From the NCBI RefSeq assembly GCF_030161095.1, contig NZ_BSPP01000004.1, forward strand, positions 62,001-126,000: a stretch of DNA of 64,000 nt, in the 5' to 3' direction. The position numbers were made by a program, and so were the translations under genes. A model generated the notes under the pieces. That model did not search any database. It saw only the letters and a list, made by a program, of their open reading frames with translations, and had not been told where the DNA came from. Origin of the DNA: Cypionkella aquatica. GTDB taxonomy: Bacteria > Pseudomonadota > Alphaproteobacteria > Rhodobacterales > Rhodobacteraceae. The stretch's first letter is position 1. Each line of letters begins with the position of its first letter. Positions 57,506 to 64,000 of the stretch are shown here, one piece after another.

Positions 57506-58012
57506 CTAAAGCCAAAGCGTCGGCTGCACCTGATAGCCAATATACAGCGGATGCTTGGGCGCGCCCGCCAGCGTCAGCCCCAGATGATACAGGGGCAACC
57601 CCGTGGCCCGCAGCAACGCTGCCACCGCCAACCCGCGTCCCAAATGCGCGCCATGGCTGCCCCACCCGCAAATAACCTGATCCGCCCAGTCCGCCCCTTC
57701 GGCAATCGCCGCATCGTTGCCCGGCCCCACCGGATCAAACTGCGCCCGCATCACTTTCGGATCGGTGGCACGATAGGCAAAGATATTCGCGACCCGAAAC
57801 GCACCAAACCCCAAAGCCCGCGCGCGCCGCTCACAGCGCTCGACCGTCGGATCATTCTGCACCTCGGTCGCGGTGGACGGATTAAGCATCACAAACAGCG
57901 CCTTACGCCCACCCGGAACCCATTCCCGCGTCAGAGTATAGCGGTAAGCCTCGCAAGGCGAATACACCGCCACACTTTCCGCATCGCCCTTCAAATGCCG
58001 CCGCGTGATCAT
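57506..58012 (-). CDS. DUF1643 family protein
   Basis: The 168-residue protein has YRYTLTREWVPGGRKALFVMLNPSTATEVQNDPTVERCERRARALGFGAFRVANIFAYRATDPKVM, the diagnostic DUF1643 block (about residues 24-88), and VICGWGSHGAHLGRG later. The function is unknown. ATG 58012 is favoured over an upstream ATG by GGGAG at good spacing. Its 3' end is 7 bases from the RTX stop; the genes converge. Confidence 0.88.
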   Translation of the reverse strand: MITRRHLKGDAESVAVYSPCEAYRYTLTREWVPGGRKALFVMLNPSTATEVQNDPTVERCERRARALGFGAFRVANIFAYRATDPKVMRAQFDPVGPGNDAAIAEGADWADQVICGWGSHGAHLGRGLAVAALLRATGLPLYHLGLTLAGAPKHPLYIGYQVQPTLWL

Positions 58013-58060
58013 AAACGACACTCCCACTTTAAGCCTGCCCACTCCCCAACCGTCAGAAGA

Positions 58061-58130
58061 CTCCGGCGGGAGTATTTCAAAAAGAGCAAATCCTTAAGCA
58101 ATTGCTCTTTTTGAAATACTCCCCGCGGAG
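58061..58130. repeat. Long inverted repeat built from two copies of a dispersed intergenic motif
   Basis: Arms 58068-58089 and 58102-58123 are exact 22-base inverses, extended to 29 bases with two mismatches (58061-58089, 58102-58130), around a 12-base loop. Each arm contains GAGTATTTCAAAAAGAGCAA, a version of the GGGATATTT...GAGCA motif also seen at 10111, 14728 and 18718. It lies between truB and the DUF1643 gene. Confidence 0.8.
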
Positions 58131-58180
58131 CGTACAACCCAGCCACCCCGCGCAGCGCTACAAACCAAAAACCCGGCAGC

Positions 58181-58215
58181 GCCGCCTCGGGTGGCTCGAT
58201 GCCACCCGAGGCGGC
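58181..58215 (-). terminator. Strong hairpin after truB
   Basis: Perfect 15-base arms (58181-58195 and 58201-58215) enclose TCGAT, ten bases past the truB stop. GCTGCCGGGTTTTT follows on the minus strand, so it should terminate. Flank and loop match the hairpin after ald (5225-5259). Confidence 0.85.
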
Positions 58216-58224
58216 ACCCGGCTT

Positions 58225-59127
58225 TCAGTTAAAAACCCGGCTCGGATGCAATTCGCCCGATTTGTAGATCCCCACCGCCACGGCGCGGCCCTGATAGCTG
58301 GCCCAAGCCTCATCGCCGTAGCCGACCGAAGATGCCAAAACCATGCCCGGATTGCCGTTCTTCAACCGCGCCGCCCCCTCAGGCGTGCAGGGCAATTCCG
58401 GCAAATCCGCCAGCCCCAATTCCAGCGGCTTCAAGAACGCATCCAACTCCGCCGTCTTCGCCAGCGCATCAATCTGCGCGACCGAAATCCCCTCGGCTGC
58501 CGTAAACGGCCCCGACCATTCCCGCCGCAACCACGCCACATGCCCCAGACAGCCCAAAGCCGCGCCCAGATCGCGGGCGATCGCGCGGACATAGCCGCCC
58601 TTGCCGCAGACCATCTCCAGTTCCACCTGATCCGCCGAGGGCCGCGAGATCAAAACCAACTGCTCTACCCACAAGGGCCGCGCCGCCAGATCCATCGCCT
58701 CGCCTTCCCGCGCCAGATCATACGCCCGCTCGCCGTCCACCTTTACCGCCGAAAACTGCGGCGGAACCTGCTGAATATCGCCGCGAAACGCCGCCAGCGC
58801 CGCCTCAATCTCCGCATCCAAGGGCCGCAGCGCCGACTCTGCAATCACCGAACCCTCGGCATCATCCGTCGTCGTCGCAGCCCCCAGATTGACCATGAAG
58901 CGGTAACATTTCAGCGCATCCGTGACATAAGGCACCGTCTTGGTCGCCTCACCCAAAGCAATCGCCAACACCCCCGTCGCCGCAGGGTCCAGCGTGCCCG
59001 CATGGCCCGCCTTCTGCGCGTCCATCGCCCATTTCACCTTGTTGACCACGGCGGTCGAGGTGATCCCGGCAGGCTTGTCCACCACCAGCCAGCCCGAAAC
59101 CGCCCTACCTTTTTTGCCGCGCGCCAT
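58225..59127 (-). CDS. truB: tRNA pseudouridine-55 synthase
   Basis: The 300-residue enzyme has [54 protein letters not shown] (about residues 10-60), with the catalytic aspartate in the GTLDP motif, and [18 protein letters not shown] and [12 protein letters not shown] further on. It isomerises U55 in the T-loop of tRNAs. It belongs to the rbfA-truB-rpsO-pnp cluster and is separated from rbfA by a glycosidase-like gene on the same strand. Confidence 0.97.
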   Translation of the reverse strand: MARGKKGRAVSGWLVVDKPAGITSTAVVNKVKWAMDAQKAGHAGTLDPAATGVLAIALGEATKTVPYVTDALKCYRFMVNLGAATTTDDAEGSVIAESALRPLDAEIEAALAAFRGDIQQVPPQFSAVKVDGERAYDLAREGEAMDLAARPLWVEQLVLISRPSADQVELEMVCGKGGYVRAIARDLGAALGCLGHVAWLRREWSGPFTAAEGISVAQIDALAKTAELDAFLKPLELGLADLPELPCTPEGAARLKNGNPGMVLASSVGYGDEAWASYQGRAVAVGIYKSGELHPSRVFN

Positions 59128-59175
59128 CGTGATCTCCTGTCAAAGCCCGCCCGATAGCCCCCGGCCAGCGCTAGG

Positions 59176-59892
59176 TCAACGCGGAACCACCACACCCAGC
59201 ATCGGCCCCATCGGAAACCCGGCATCATGCCGCCCCGAATCGTGATCATAGAGCCGCGAGATCGAGCCGTCGAAATACAACGCCTGTGGCAGCCCCAGCC
59301 CATCGCGGAACAGCCGCGCGAAGGCGTAGAAATTCACCGCCTGATTGGAAATCGCAAACACCGCCCGGCTGCCATCCTCGGATGTCCCCACGCCATTGCG
59401 GATATTCACCGACTCCGAATCGGCCAGAAATTTCGGATGCAGCGCGCCATCAATCACCAACATCGGCCCCGATTGCGTCGCATAGCGGCAGTCGGGCTTC
59501 TCGGCTTCAAAGGCCAAAGTCTCGATCACCCGCAAGCGATCCCCGACACAAAAAACGCCATTCGGCACCAGCCCGAAATTCCCCGGTCCCGCCCGGGTGA
59601 CCAGCGGTGTCGCCTGTATCCCATTCTCGACATACAGCCCGACCGGCGCCAGATCGTGATGATACATCCCGCCATTCATGGCGAAATCCAAGCGCTGACC
59701 CTGCTGCGCCAGCACCTTGTCAACTGCCGCAAAGCTGCCCAAAGCCCCATCGGCCCCGCTGTGAAACAGCCGCACATCCGCCGCCGAACTCACTTCGCAA
59801 ATGGTGTAGGATGTGCCCTCAAACGCCATGTCCCGGCAGCCTGCGAAAGCTGCCCCGCCCCAAACCGCCAGCATAAATGCCAGCCGCCACAC
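59176..59892 (-). CDS. Phosphodiester glycosidase (NAGPA) family protein
   Basis: The 238-residue exported protein has a signal peptide (MWRLAFMLAVWGGAAFAGC, cleavage near AFA-G). RLDFAMNGGMYHHDLAPVGLYVENG (about residues 67-91), KPDCRYATQSGPMLVIDGALHPKF, VGTSEDGSRAVFAISNQAVNFYAFARLFRDGLGLPQALYFDGSISRLY match the phosphodiester glycosidase fold of the enzyme that uncovers mannose-6-phosphate. It would act in the periplasm on a glycan or phosphodiester. It lies 2 bases after the rbfA stop, so it shares the transcript of rbfA and truB without an obvious link. Confidence 0.88.
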   Translation of the reverse strand: MWRLAFMLAVWGGAAFAGCRDMAFEGTSYTICEVSSAADVRLFHSGADGALGSFAAVDKVLAQQGQRLDFAMNGGMYHHDLAPVGLYVENGIQATPLVTRAGPGNFGLVPNGVFCVGDRLRVIETLAFEAEKPDCRYATQSGPMLVIDGALHPKFLADSESVNIRNGVGTSEDGSRAVFAISNQAVNFYAFARLFRDGLGLPQALYFDGSISRLYDHDSGRHDAGFPMGPMLGVVVPR

Positions 59893-59894
59893 GA

Positions 59895-60320
59895 TTATTC
59901 CAAAGCCTCGGGGGCCTCATCCGGCTTGGCAATATCCGCCTGCACCTTGGGGTCGGCAAACAACCGTCGCGCGTCCTCCAGCCGATCAAACGTATCATCG
60001 GGCCGGAACCGCAGCTCGGGCGAATGGCGCAACGTCATCTCGGCTGACACCCGCTTGCGCAACTCCCATGCGTTTTTCGCCAGCGCCGCAATCGCCTGCT
60101 CTACCGTGGCCCCGCCCATCAGCGGCATCACATAAACCGTTGCCACCTTCAGATCGACCGAGACGGACACTTCCCCCACCGTGATCGACATGTCGTTCAG
60201 CACCTGATCATGCACCTCGCCGCGTGCCAAAATCTCCGACAACGTGCGCCGGATCAATTCGCCAACCCGAAGTTGACGCTGCGAAGGCCCTTTGGCCGAA
60301 TAAGAACGTGTGTTTGCCAT
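59895..60320 (-). CDS. rbfA: Ribosome-binding factor A
   Basis: The 141-residue KH-fold protein begins [69 protein letters not shown] and ends with [19 protein letters not shown], as in RbfA, which assists 16S rRNA 5'-end maturation and cold adaptation. The ATG at 60320 is the family start; the open frame that continues upstream is antisense to dapB and is rejected. It is divergent from dapB. Confidence 0.96.
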   Translation of the reverse strand: MANTRSYSAKGPSQRQLRVGELIRRTLSEILARGEVHDQVLNDMSITVGEVSVSVDLKVATVYVMPLMGGATVEQAIAALAKNAWELRKRVSAEMTLRHSPELRFRPDDTFDRLEDARRLFADPKVQADIAKPDEAPEALE

Positions 60321-60413
60321 GCCGCCGTTTACGCCAATCCGCGGCCGCCCGCAACGCCGGGCTTTCACCCCCCCGTCGAAACCGCTAAACCCGGCCAAAA
60401 TGCGAGGCACACC

Positions 60414-61223
60414 ATGACCCAACTTCCCGGCATCACTGTCACAGGCGCCTCTGGCCGTATGGGTCAAATGCTGATCAAAGGCATCACTGCACACCCGGCA
60501 GCCCGCCTTGTCGGCTGTATTGAACGTCCGGGCCATGCTTGGATCGGCCAAGACATCGGCCTTTGCATGGGCGGCGCGGCGATCGGAGTCACTGTCACCA
60601 ATGACCCGCTCGAGGCCTTCGCCGTCTCGCAGGCTGTGATCGACTTCACCGCCCCCAGTGCCACCGTTGAATTTGCCGCCCTCGCCGCCCAAGCCCGTGC
60701 CGTGCATGTCGTGGGCACCACCGGGCTGGAGCCCGCGCATCACGCCAAACTTGATCTTGCTTCCCATCACGCCGTGATCATCCAAGCCGGCAATATGAGC
60801 CTCGGCGTCAACCTGCTGACCCGCCTGACGCAGAAAGTCGCTGCCGCCCTTGATGCCGACTGGGATATCGAGATCATCGAGGCCCATCACCGCAACAAGG
60901 TGGATGCCCCCTCGGGCACCGCCCTCATGCTTGGCCAAGCTGCCGCCGATGGTCGCAACATCGACCTTGCCACCGCCAAACAATCCGGCCGCGACGGCAT
61001 CACTGGCGCGCGCAAACGGGGCGACATCGGCTTTTCGGCGATCCGCGGCGGCGATATCGTCGGTGAACACGATGTGCTGTTCGCCGCTGATGGCGAACGC
61101 ATCATCCTGCGCCACCTTGCCACCGATCGGACAATTTTCGTGCGCGGCGCCCTGAAAGCCGCCCTCTGGGGCCAAACCCAAAAACCCGGTCGCTACGACA
61201 TGATGGACGTGCTGGGCATCTAG
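60414..61223 (+). CDS. dapB: 4-hydroxy-tetrahydrodipicolinate reductase
   Basis: The 269-residue reductase of the lysine/diaminopimelate pathway has [18 protein letters not shown] (NAD(P) motif, about residues 7-24), [26 protein letters not shown] and the catalytic [22 protein letters not shown] (His-His...Lys, about residues 152-173), followed by [21 protein letters not shown]. The protein is complete. It starts 93 bases from the divergent rbfA and is transcribed alone. Confidence 0.97.
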   Translation: MTQLPGITVTGASGRMGQMLIKGITAHPAARLVGCIERPGHAWIGQDIGLCMGGAAIGVTVTNDPLEAFAVSQAVIDFTAPSATVEFAALAAQARAVHVVGTTGLEPAHHAKLDLASHHAVIIQAGNMSLGVNLLTRLTQKVAAALDADWDIEIIEAHHRNKVDAPSGTALMLGQAAADGRNIDLATAKQSGRDGITGARKRGDIGFSAIRGGDIVGEHDVLFAADGERIILRHLATDRTIFVRGALKAALWGQTQKPGRYDMMDVLGI

Positions 61224-61269
61224 CCGTCAAAATTTGCTTTAGATTGTCACCCTCTTTGCCCGAATATCC

Positions 61270-61300
61270 GGAAGGATTCGGATTTAGCCTCAATCCTTCC
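61270..61300. terminator. Hairpin after dapB
   Basis: GGAAGGATT (61270-61278) and AATCCTTCC (61292-61300) are perfect 9-base inverses with a 13-base loop, 47 bases past the stop. No T-run follows, so function as a terminator is uncertain. Confidence 0.45.
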
Positions 61301-61376
61301 ATCAAAACCCGCCCAACCGCCTGATCCAATCCAGCTACCGCTACGTAAACCGAAGGTACCCAATCAAGGTGTCCTC

Positions 61377-61730
61377 ATGCGCAGCATCTTCGCTTTCCTG
61401 CTTCTCAGCGTTCCGGCCTTGGCCGAAACCTATCAGCCGATCACCGAACGCAGCGCGTTTGTAGAGATCATTGCCAAGCATGAACTGCGCATCGGGCTTT
61501 ACAATCTCAACCTGACCATCACACCAAAAGGTCAGATCACCGGCAGCGCTTTGGGCTGGCAGATCACCGGCGATTGGACATGGAAAGACGGCTATTTCTG
61601 CCGCAAGCTGGATTGGAGCGGCACCCCAATCCCGTATAACTGCCAATTGGTCGAAGCCAAAGGCAGCGAAAAGCTGCGCTTTACCACCGACAAAGGCGCA
61701 GGCGAATCCGCTGCTTTTGAACTCAGATAG
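61377..61730 (+). CDS. Small exported protein of unknown function
   Basis: The 117-residue protein has a signal peptide (MRSIFAFLLLSVPALAE, cleavage after ALA). The mature part has LGWQITGDWTWKDGYFCRKLDWSGTPIPYNCQLVE, with two cysteines that could form a disulfide, and ends RFTTDKGAGESAAFELR. Similar short proteins in Rhodobacterales are sometimes labelled dihydrodipicolinate reductase because they sit by dapB, but this has no reductase motif. The role is unknown. A GATAGAAA-GCAA-TTTCTATC dyad (61726-61745) overlaps the stop. Confidence 0.75.
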   Translation: MRSIFAFLLLSVPALAETYQPITERSAFVEIIAKHELRIGLYNLNLTITPKGQITGSALGWQITGDWTWKDGYFCRKLDWSGTPIPYNCQLVEAKGSEKLRFTTDKGAGESAAFELR

Positions 61731-61800
61731 AAAGCAATTTCTATCCCTTGTGGGTTAAAACTCAAAAACCCCAACCTACAGAGATTTGTCCCAGCTGGGA

Positions 61801-61845
61801 CAAAATCAGCCCGTGCAAAATCAGCCTGCGCAAAATCAGAAATCG
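61801..61845. repeat. Three tandem 15-base repeats at the DUF1674 stop
   Basis: CAAAATCAG recurs at 61801, 61816 and 61831 with period 15, and flanking bases are partly shared. On the minus strand each unit carries TGA in the DUF1674 frame, giving three successive stops five codons apart. Confidence 0.8.
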
Positions 61846-62009
61846 ACCGCCAAGCCCTTCTTCTCCCAGTCGCCATAGCGCACCGGTTCCGGCCCCTTGC
61901 GCCCGCCCAATTCGACCGGGCGTTCAACCAGATCAGCAAGACGCCGACGCTCTTCGGCCTCAGCCAAGGCGCGCAGGGCAGCGGGGGGCAGATCAGAGGC
62001 ATCCATCAT
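61836..62009 (-). CDS. DUF1674 (SDHAF4-like) protein
   Basis: The 57-residue protein ends GRKGPEPVRYGDWEKKGLAVDF, the conserved C-terminus of DUF1674, whose mitochondrial member SDHAF4 helps assemble the succinate dehydrogenase flavoprotein. The N-terminal part is an alanine/arginine helix (PAALRALAEAEERRRLADL). AAGGAAACCGCG precedes the ATG at 62009; a second ATG follows directly. Three tandem 15-base repeats, each with an in-frame TGA, begin at its stop codon (61801-61839). It is divergent from rsmB. Confidence 0.9.
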   Translation of the reverse strand: MMDASDLPPAALRALAEAEERRRLADLVERPVELGGRKGPEPVRYGDWEKKGLAVDF

Positions 62010-62076
62010 CGCGGTTTCCTTGCGGCTTATGCGCTCTTGATATACGGCCAAGCCAGACATTCTCAAGGGGCAGCAG

Positions 62077-63333
62077 ATGGCAGAGGCAAACGCAGGCTTG
62101 GGCGCACGGGCCGCAACCTTGGCTATTCTTGCGGCGATCATGGAAGAAGGCCAGACCATGGCCACCGTGCTTGCCAACAAGAACGGCGCGCTGAAAGGCG
62201 TGGGCCCGCAAGACCGCGCCCGCGCCCAGCGTCTTGCCCTGCAAGTGATCCGCCTGCTGGAGCCGGTTGACCGCCTGCTGGAACCGCATCTGCGCAAAGC
62301 CCCACCCTTGGCCGTGATGAACATTCTGCGGCTTGCGGTCACCGAATTGCACGACGGCTCTGCCGCGCATGGTGTGGTCAATGCGGCAGTAGAGCTCGCA
62401 CGCAAGGGTCAGAAAACCACCCATATGGCCGGCCTGATCAACGCAGTCTTGCGTAAAATCCCCGCAGGCGCGCCGCTGCCAGGCCCCGCGCAAATGATGC
62501 CGCGCTGGCTGCGCCAACCGCTTGTCCACGCCTATGGCCGCGACGTGGTCAGCGCGATTGAAACCCTGCAAGCCAAGGCCCCGCCGCTCGACATCACGCC
62601 GCGCGGCGACACGCTGCCCGAAGGCACTGCCCTGCCGACCGGATCAATCCGCCTGTCAGAACCCGGCCAAGTCTCTGCCCTGCCCGGCTTCGCCACCGGT
62701 GATTGGTGGGTGCAAGACGCCGCCGCCGCCCTTGCCGCCCCCCTGCTGGCCGCAAAAGCTGGCGAGAAAATCCTCGACCTCTGCGCCGCCCCCGGTGGCA
62801 AAACCCTGCAACTCGCCGCCGCTGGCGCGCATGTCACCGCGCTGGACATCTCTGCCCCAAGGATGGAGAAACTGCGCGATAACCTCACCCGCACCCGTCT
62901 GCAGGCAAAACTGGTTGTCGCCGATGCCCTGCATTGGCAGCCCGAAACGCTGTTCGATGCTGTGCTGCTGGACGCCCCTTGTTCCGCTACAGGCACAATC
63001 CGCCGCCATCCAGAACTGCCGTTCCTGAAAGACGGCTCTGAACTGGCCGAGCTGACGGCCCTGCAATCGCAATTGATCGACCGTGCGTTGATGTTCCTGA
63101 AACCCGGTGGCCGCTTGGTGTTCTGCACCTGCTCTCTGCTGCCAGAGGAAGGCGAAGCGCAACTCAGCGCCGCGCTCGCCCGCCATCCCGGTCTGACAGT
63201 GCAGCGCCCCGACCTGCCCGGCATTGATCCGGCTTGGATCACCCCTGAAGGTGGTTTGCGCCTGCGCCCCGATTACTGGGCCGACATCGGCGGCATGGAT
63301 GGCTTCTTCATGGCCAGCCTGATCCGCGCTTAG
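62077..63333 (+). CDS. rsmB: 16S rRNA (cytosine-967-C5) methyltransferase
   Basis: The 418-residue enzyme has an N-terminal NusB-like RNA-binding part (AVMNILRLAVTELHDGSAAHGVVNAAVELARKGQ, about residues 78-111) and a Rossmann SAM-dependent domain. LDLCAAPGGKTLQLAA (SAM motif, about residues 232-247), LLDAPCSATGTIRRHPEL (one conserved cysteine, about residue 300) and VFCTCSLLPEEGE (the catalytic cysteine, about residue 350) are all present. It methylates C967 of 16S rRNA. Its end overlaps the SDR gene by 4 bases. Confidence 0.93.
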   Translation: MAEANAGLGARAATLAILAAIMEEGQTMATVLANKNGALKGVGPQDRARAQRLALQVIRLLEPVDRLLEPHLRKAPPLAVMNILRLAVTELHDGSAAHGVVNAAVELARKGQKTTHMAGLINAVLRKIPAGAPLPGPAQMMPRWLRQPLVHAYGRDVVSAIETLQAKAPPLDITPRGDTLPEGTALPTGSIRLSEPGQVSALPGFATGDWWVQDAAAALAAPLLAAKAGEKILDLCAAPGGKTLQLAAAGAHVTALDISAPRMEKLRDNLTRTRLQAKLVVADALHWQPETLFDAVLLDAPCSATGTIRRHPELPFLKDGSELAELTALQSQLIDRALMFLKPGGRLVFCTCSLLPEEGEAQLSAALARHPGLTVQRPDLPGIDPAWITPEGGLRLRPDYWADIGGMDGFFMASLIRA

Positions 63334-64000
63334 GCCTTTTTCCCCGCGAACAGCCGATAATACAGCCAATCCGGCAGAAACTGACTGCCCCGGAACAGCC
63401 ACGAAAACACCATCGGAAAACTGCGCTTGAAGCGCGTGGTTTTCATCAGCGCCAGCATCTCGGCCGCCGCCTGTTCCGGCTCCATCAGAAACGGCATGTT
63501 GAAATCATTCTTCGCGGTCAGTCTTGTGCGAATAAACCCCGGATTGCCCAGCTGCACCCGCACGCCAGTCCCGCGCAGGTCGGCATAAAGACTTTCCGCC
63601 AAGGTCATCACCCCGGCCTTGCTGGCGGCATAGCCCAAAGCCCCCGGCAGACCCCGAAACCCCGACAGTGATCCTGTGATCACCAGATGCCCCGCCCCGC
63701 GCGCCACCATCGCGGGCAGCACGGCCGCCACAACCCGCGCACAGCCGGTGAAATTCACATCGCACATCGCCTCTAGCTGGGCCGCATCCACCGCTTGCGC
63801 TGTCATCGGCCAATAGACGCCTGCCAGAAACACCACACCGTCCAACGGACCGATCTCAGCCACAGCCTTCGCAACCGAAGCCGCCTTTGCCACATCCACC
63901 ACCACCGCCGTCGCACCCGGCACGCGGCCGCAAGCCTCGGCCAAGCGCCCCGGATCGCGCGCCGACAAGATCACCTTCGCGCCCTCTGCTGCCAGGGCCT
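63330..64000 (-). CDS. Short-chain dehydrogenase/reductase, N-terminus beyond the window
   Basis: The visible 222 codons read in frame to base 64000, so the start and the NAD-binding glycine motif lie outside. ALAAEGAKVILSARDPGRLAEACG is the second strand of the Rossmann fold. GVVFLAGVYWP replaces the usual NNAG. VITGSLSGFRGLPGALGYAASKAGV holds the catalytic serine, tyrosine and lysine. The C-terminus (TTRFKRSFPMVFSWLFRGSQFLPDWLYYRLF) is basic and hydrophobic, as in membrane-associated SDRs. The substrate is unknown. It converges with rsmB. Confidence 0.88.
   Translation of the reverse strand, partial: ALAAEGAKVILSARDPGRLAEACGRVPGATAVVVDVAKAASVAKAVAEIGPLDGVVFLAGVYWPMTAQAVDAAQLEAMCDVNFTGCARVVAAVLPAMVARGAGHLVITGSLSGFRGLPGALGYAASKAGVMTLAESLYADLRGTGVRVQLGNPGFIRTRLTAKNDFNMPFLMEPEQAAAEMLALMKTTRFKRSFPMVFSWLFRGSQFLPDWLYYRLFAGKKA

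Noticed and set aside
56674-57540. A repetitive minus-strand frame opposite the RTX gene
   Set aside because: The RTX repeats keep all frames open; only the plus frame gives the GGxGxDxLx pattern and has a GGAGG site.
60321-61181. An upstream in-frame extension of rbfA to 428 residues
   Set aside because: The extension is entirely antisense to dapB; RbfA is about 130-140 residues and starts at 60320.

Overview
The window looks like chromosome from an alphaproteobacterium of the order Rhodobacterales (Rhodobacter/Roseobacter type). The base composition is GC-rich. The gene families are typical of that order: COQ9, a DUF1674 (SDHAF4-like) protein, a CHCC zinc finger, a DUF5928-type glycosyltransferase beside a sulfotransferase, a DUF1203 protein, and an rbfA-truB-rpsO-pnp cluster. 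ATGA gene overlaps are frequent. I saw no integrase, transposase, phage gene, CRISPR array, rRNA or tRNA. Family names come from recognising motifs in the translations. No database search was run.

Layout. 1-5.2 kb: the end of an Mrp Na+/H+ antiporter operon, deoC with a double-domain aldehyde dehydrogenase, mscL and a small zinc-ribbon protein. 5.2-13.7 kb: ald with a divergent Lrp regulator, a transglutaminase-like protein, rpsU, COQ9, a quinone oxidoreductase, a divergent sulfotransferase/glycosyltransferase pair, a HIT protein and DUF1203. 13.8-21.6 kb: YdeI and MmcQ proteins, polA, DUF2459, lolA, a lysozyme-fold lipoprotein, hspQ and an STAS/anti-sigma kinase pair. 21.8-28.1 kb: a tight run of ggt, free-methionine sulfoxide reductase, GFA protein, LysE exporter, homocysteine methyltransferase and rluA, then an FMN glutamate-synthase-like protein.

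28.2-45.1 kb is the most distinctive region. It is a catabolic island for inositol or an inositol derivative: an RpiR regulator, iolD, iolE, an SDR, iolG, ALDH, an HpcH/HpaI aldolase, a D-2-hydroxyacid dehydrogenase, a PhyH-type dioxygenase, a complete sugar ABC importer, a second Gfo/Idh/MocA dehydrogenase, a Rieske ferredoxin and a membrane desaturase-like oxygenase resembling MocE and MocD of rhizopine (methyl-inosamine) degradation, and a LacI regulator. iolB, iolC, iolJ and iolA are not here. Four 18-bp dyads of the form YTGCAA-N6-TTG(A/C)(A/C)(A/G) lie before rpiR, between iolD and iolG, and before the second dehydrogenase, which suggests one regulon. 45.1-49.8 kb adds a PanB-like protein that appears to have lost metal ligands, a large FMN/4Fe-4S/FAD oxidoreductase behind a near-perfect palindrome, and another ALDH.

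50-64 kb: a 1-Cys peroxiredoxin, two glycan-type genes (RgpF-like and a glycosyltransferase), pnp, rpsO, an RTX repeat protein behind a perfect CtrA-type box, DUF1643, truB, a phosphodiester glycosidase, rbfA, dapB, an exported small protein, DUF1674, rsmB and a partial SDR. Several intergenic spaces hold strong hairpins. Some belong to repeat families seen at more than one place in the window.
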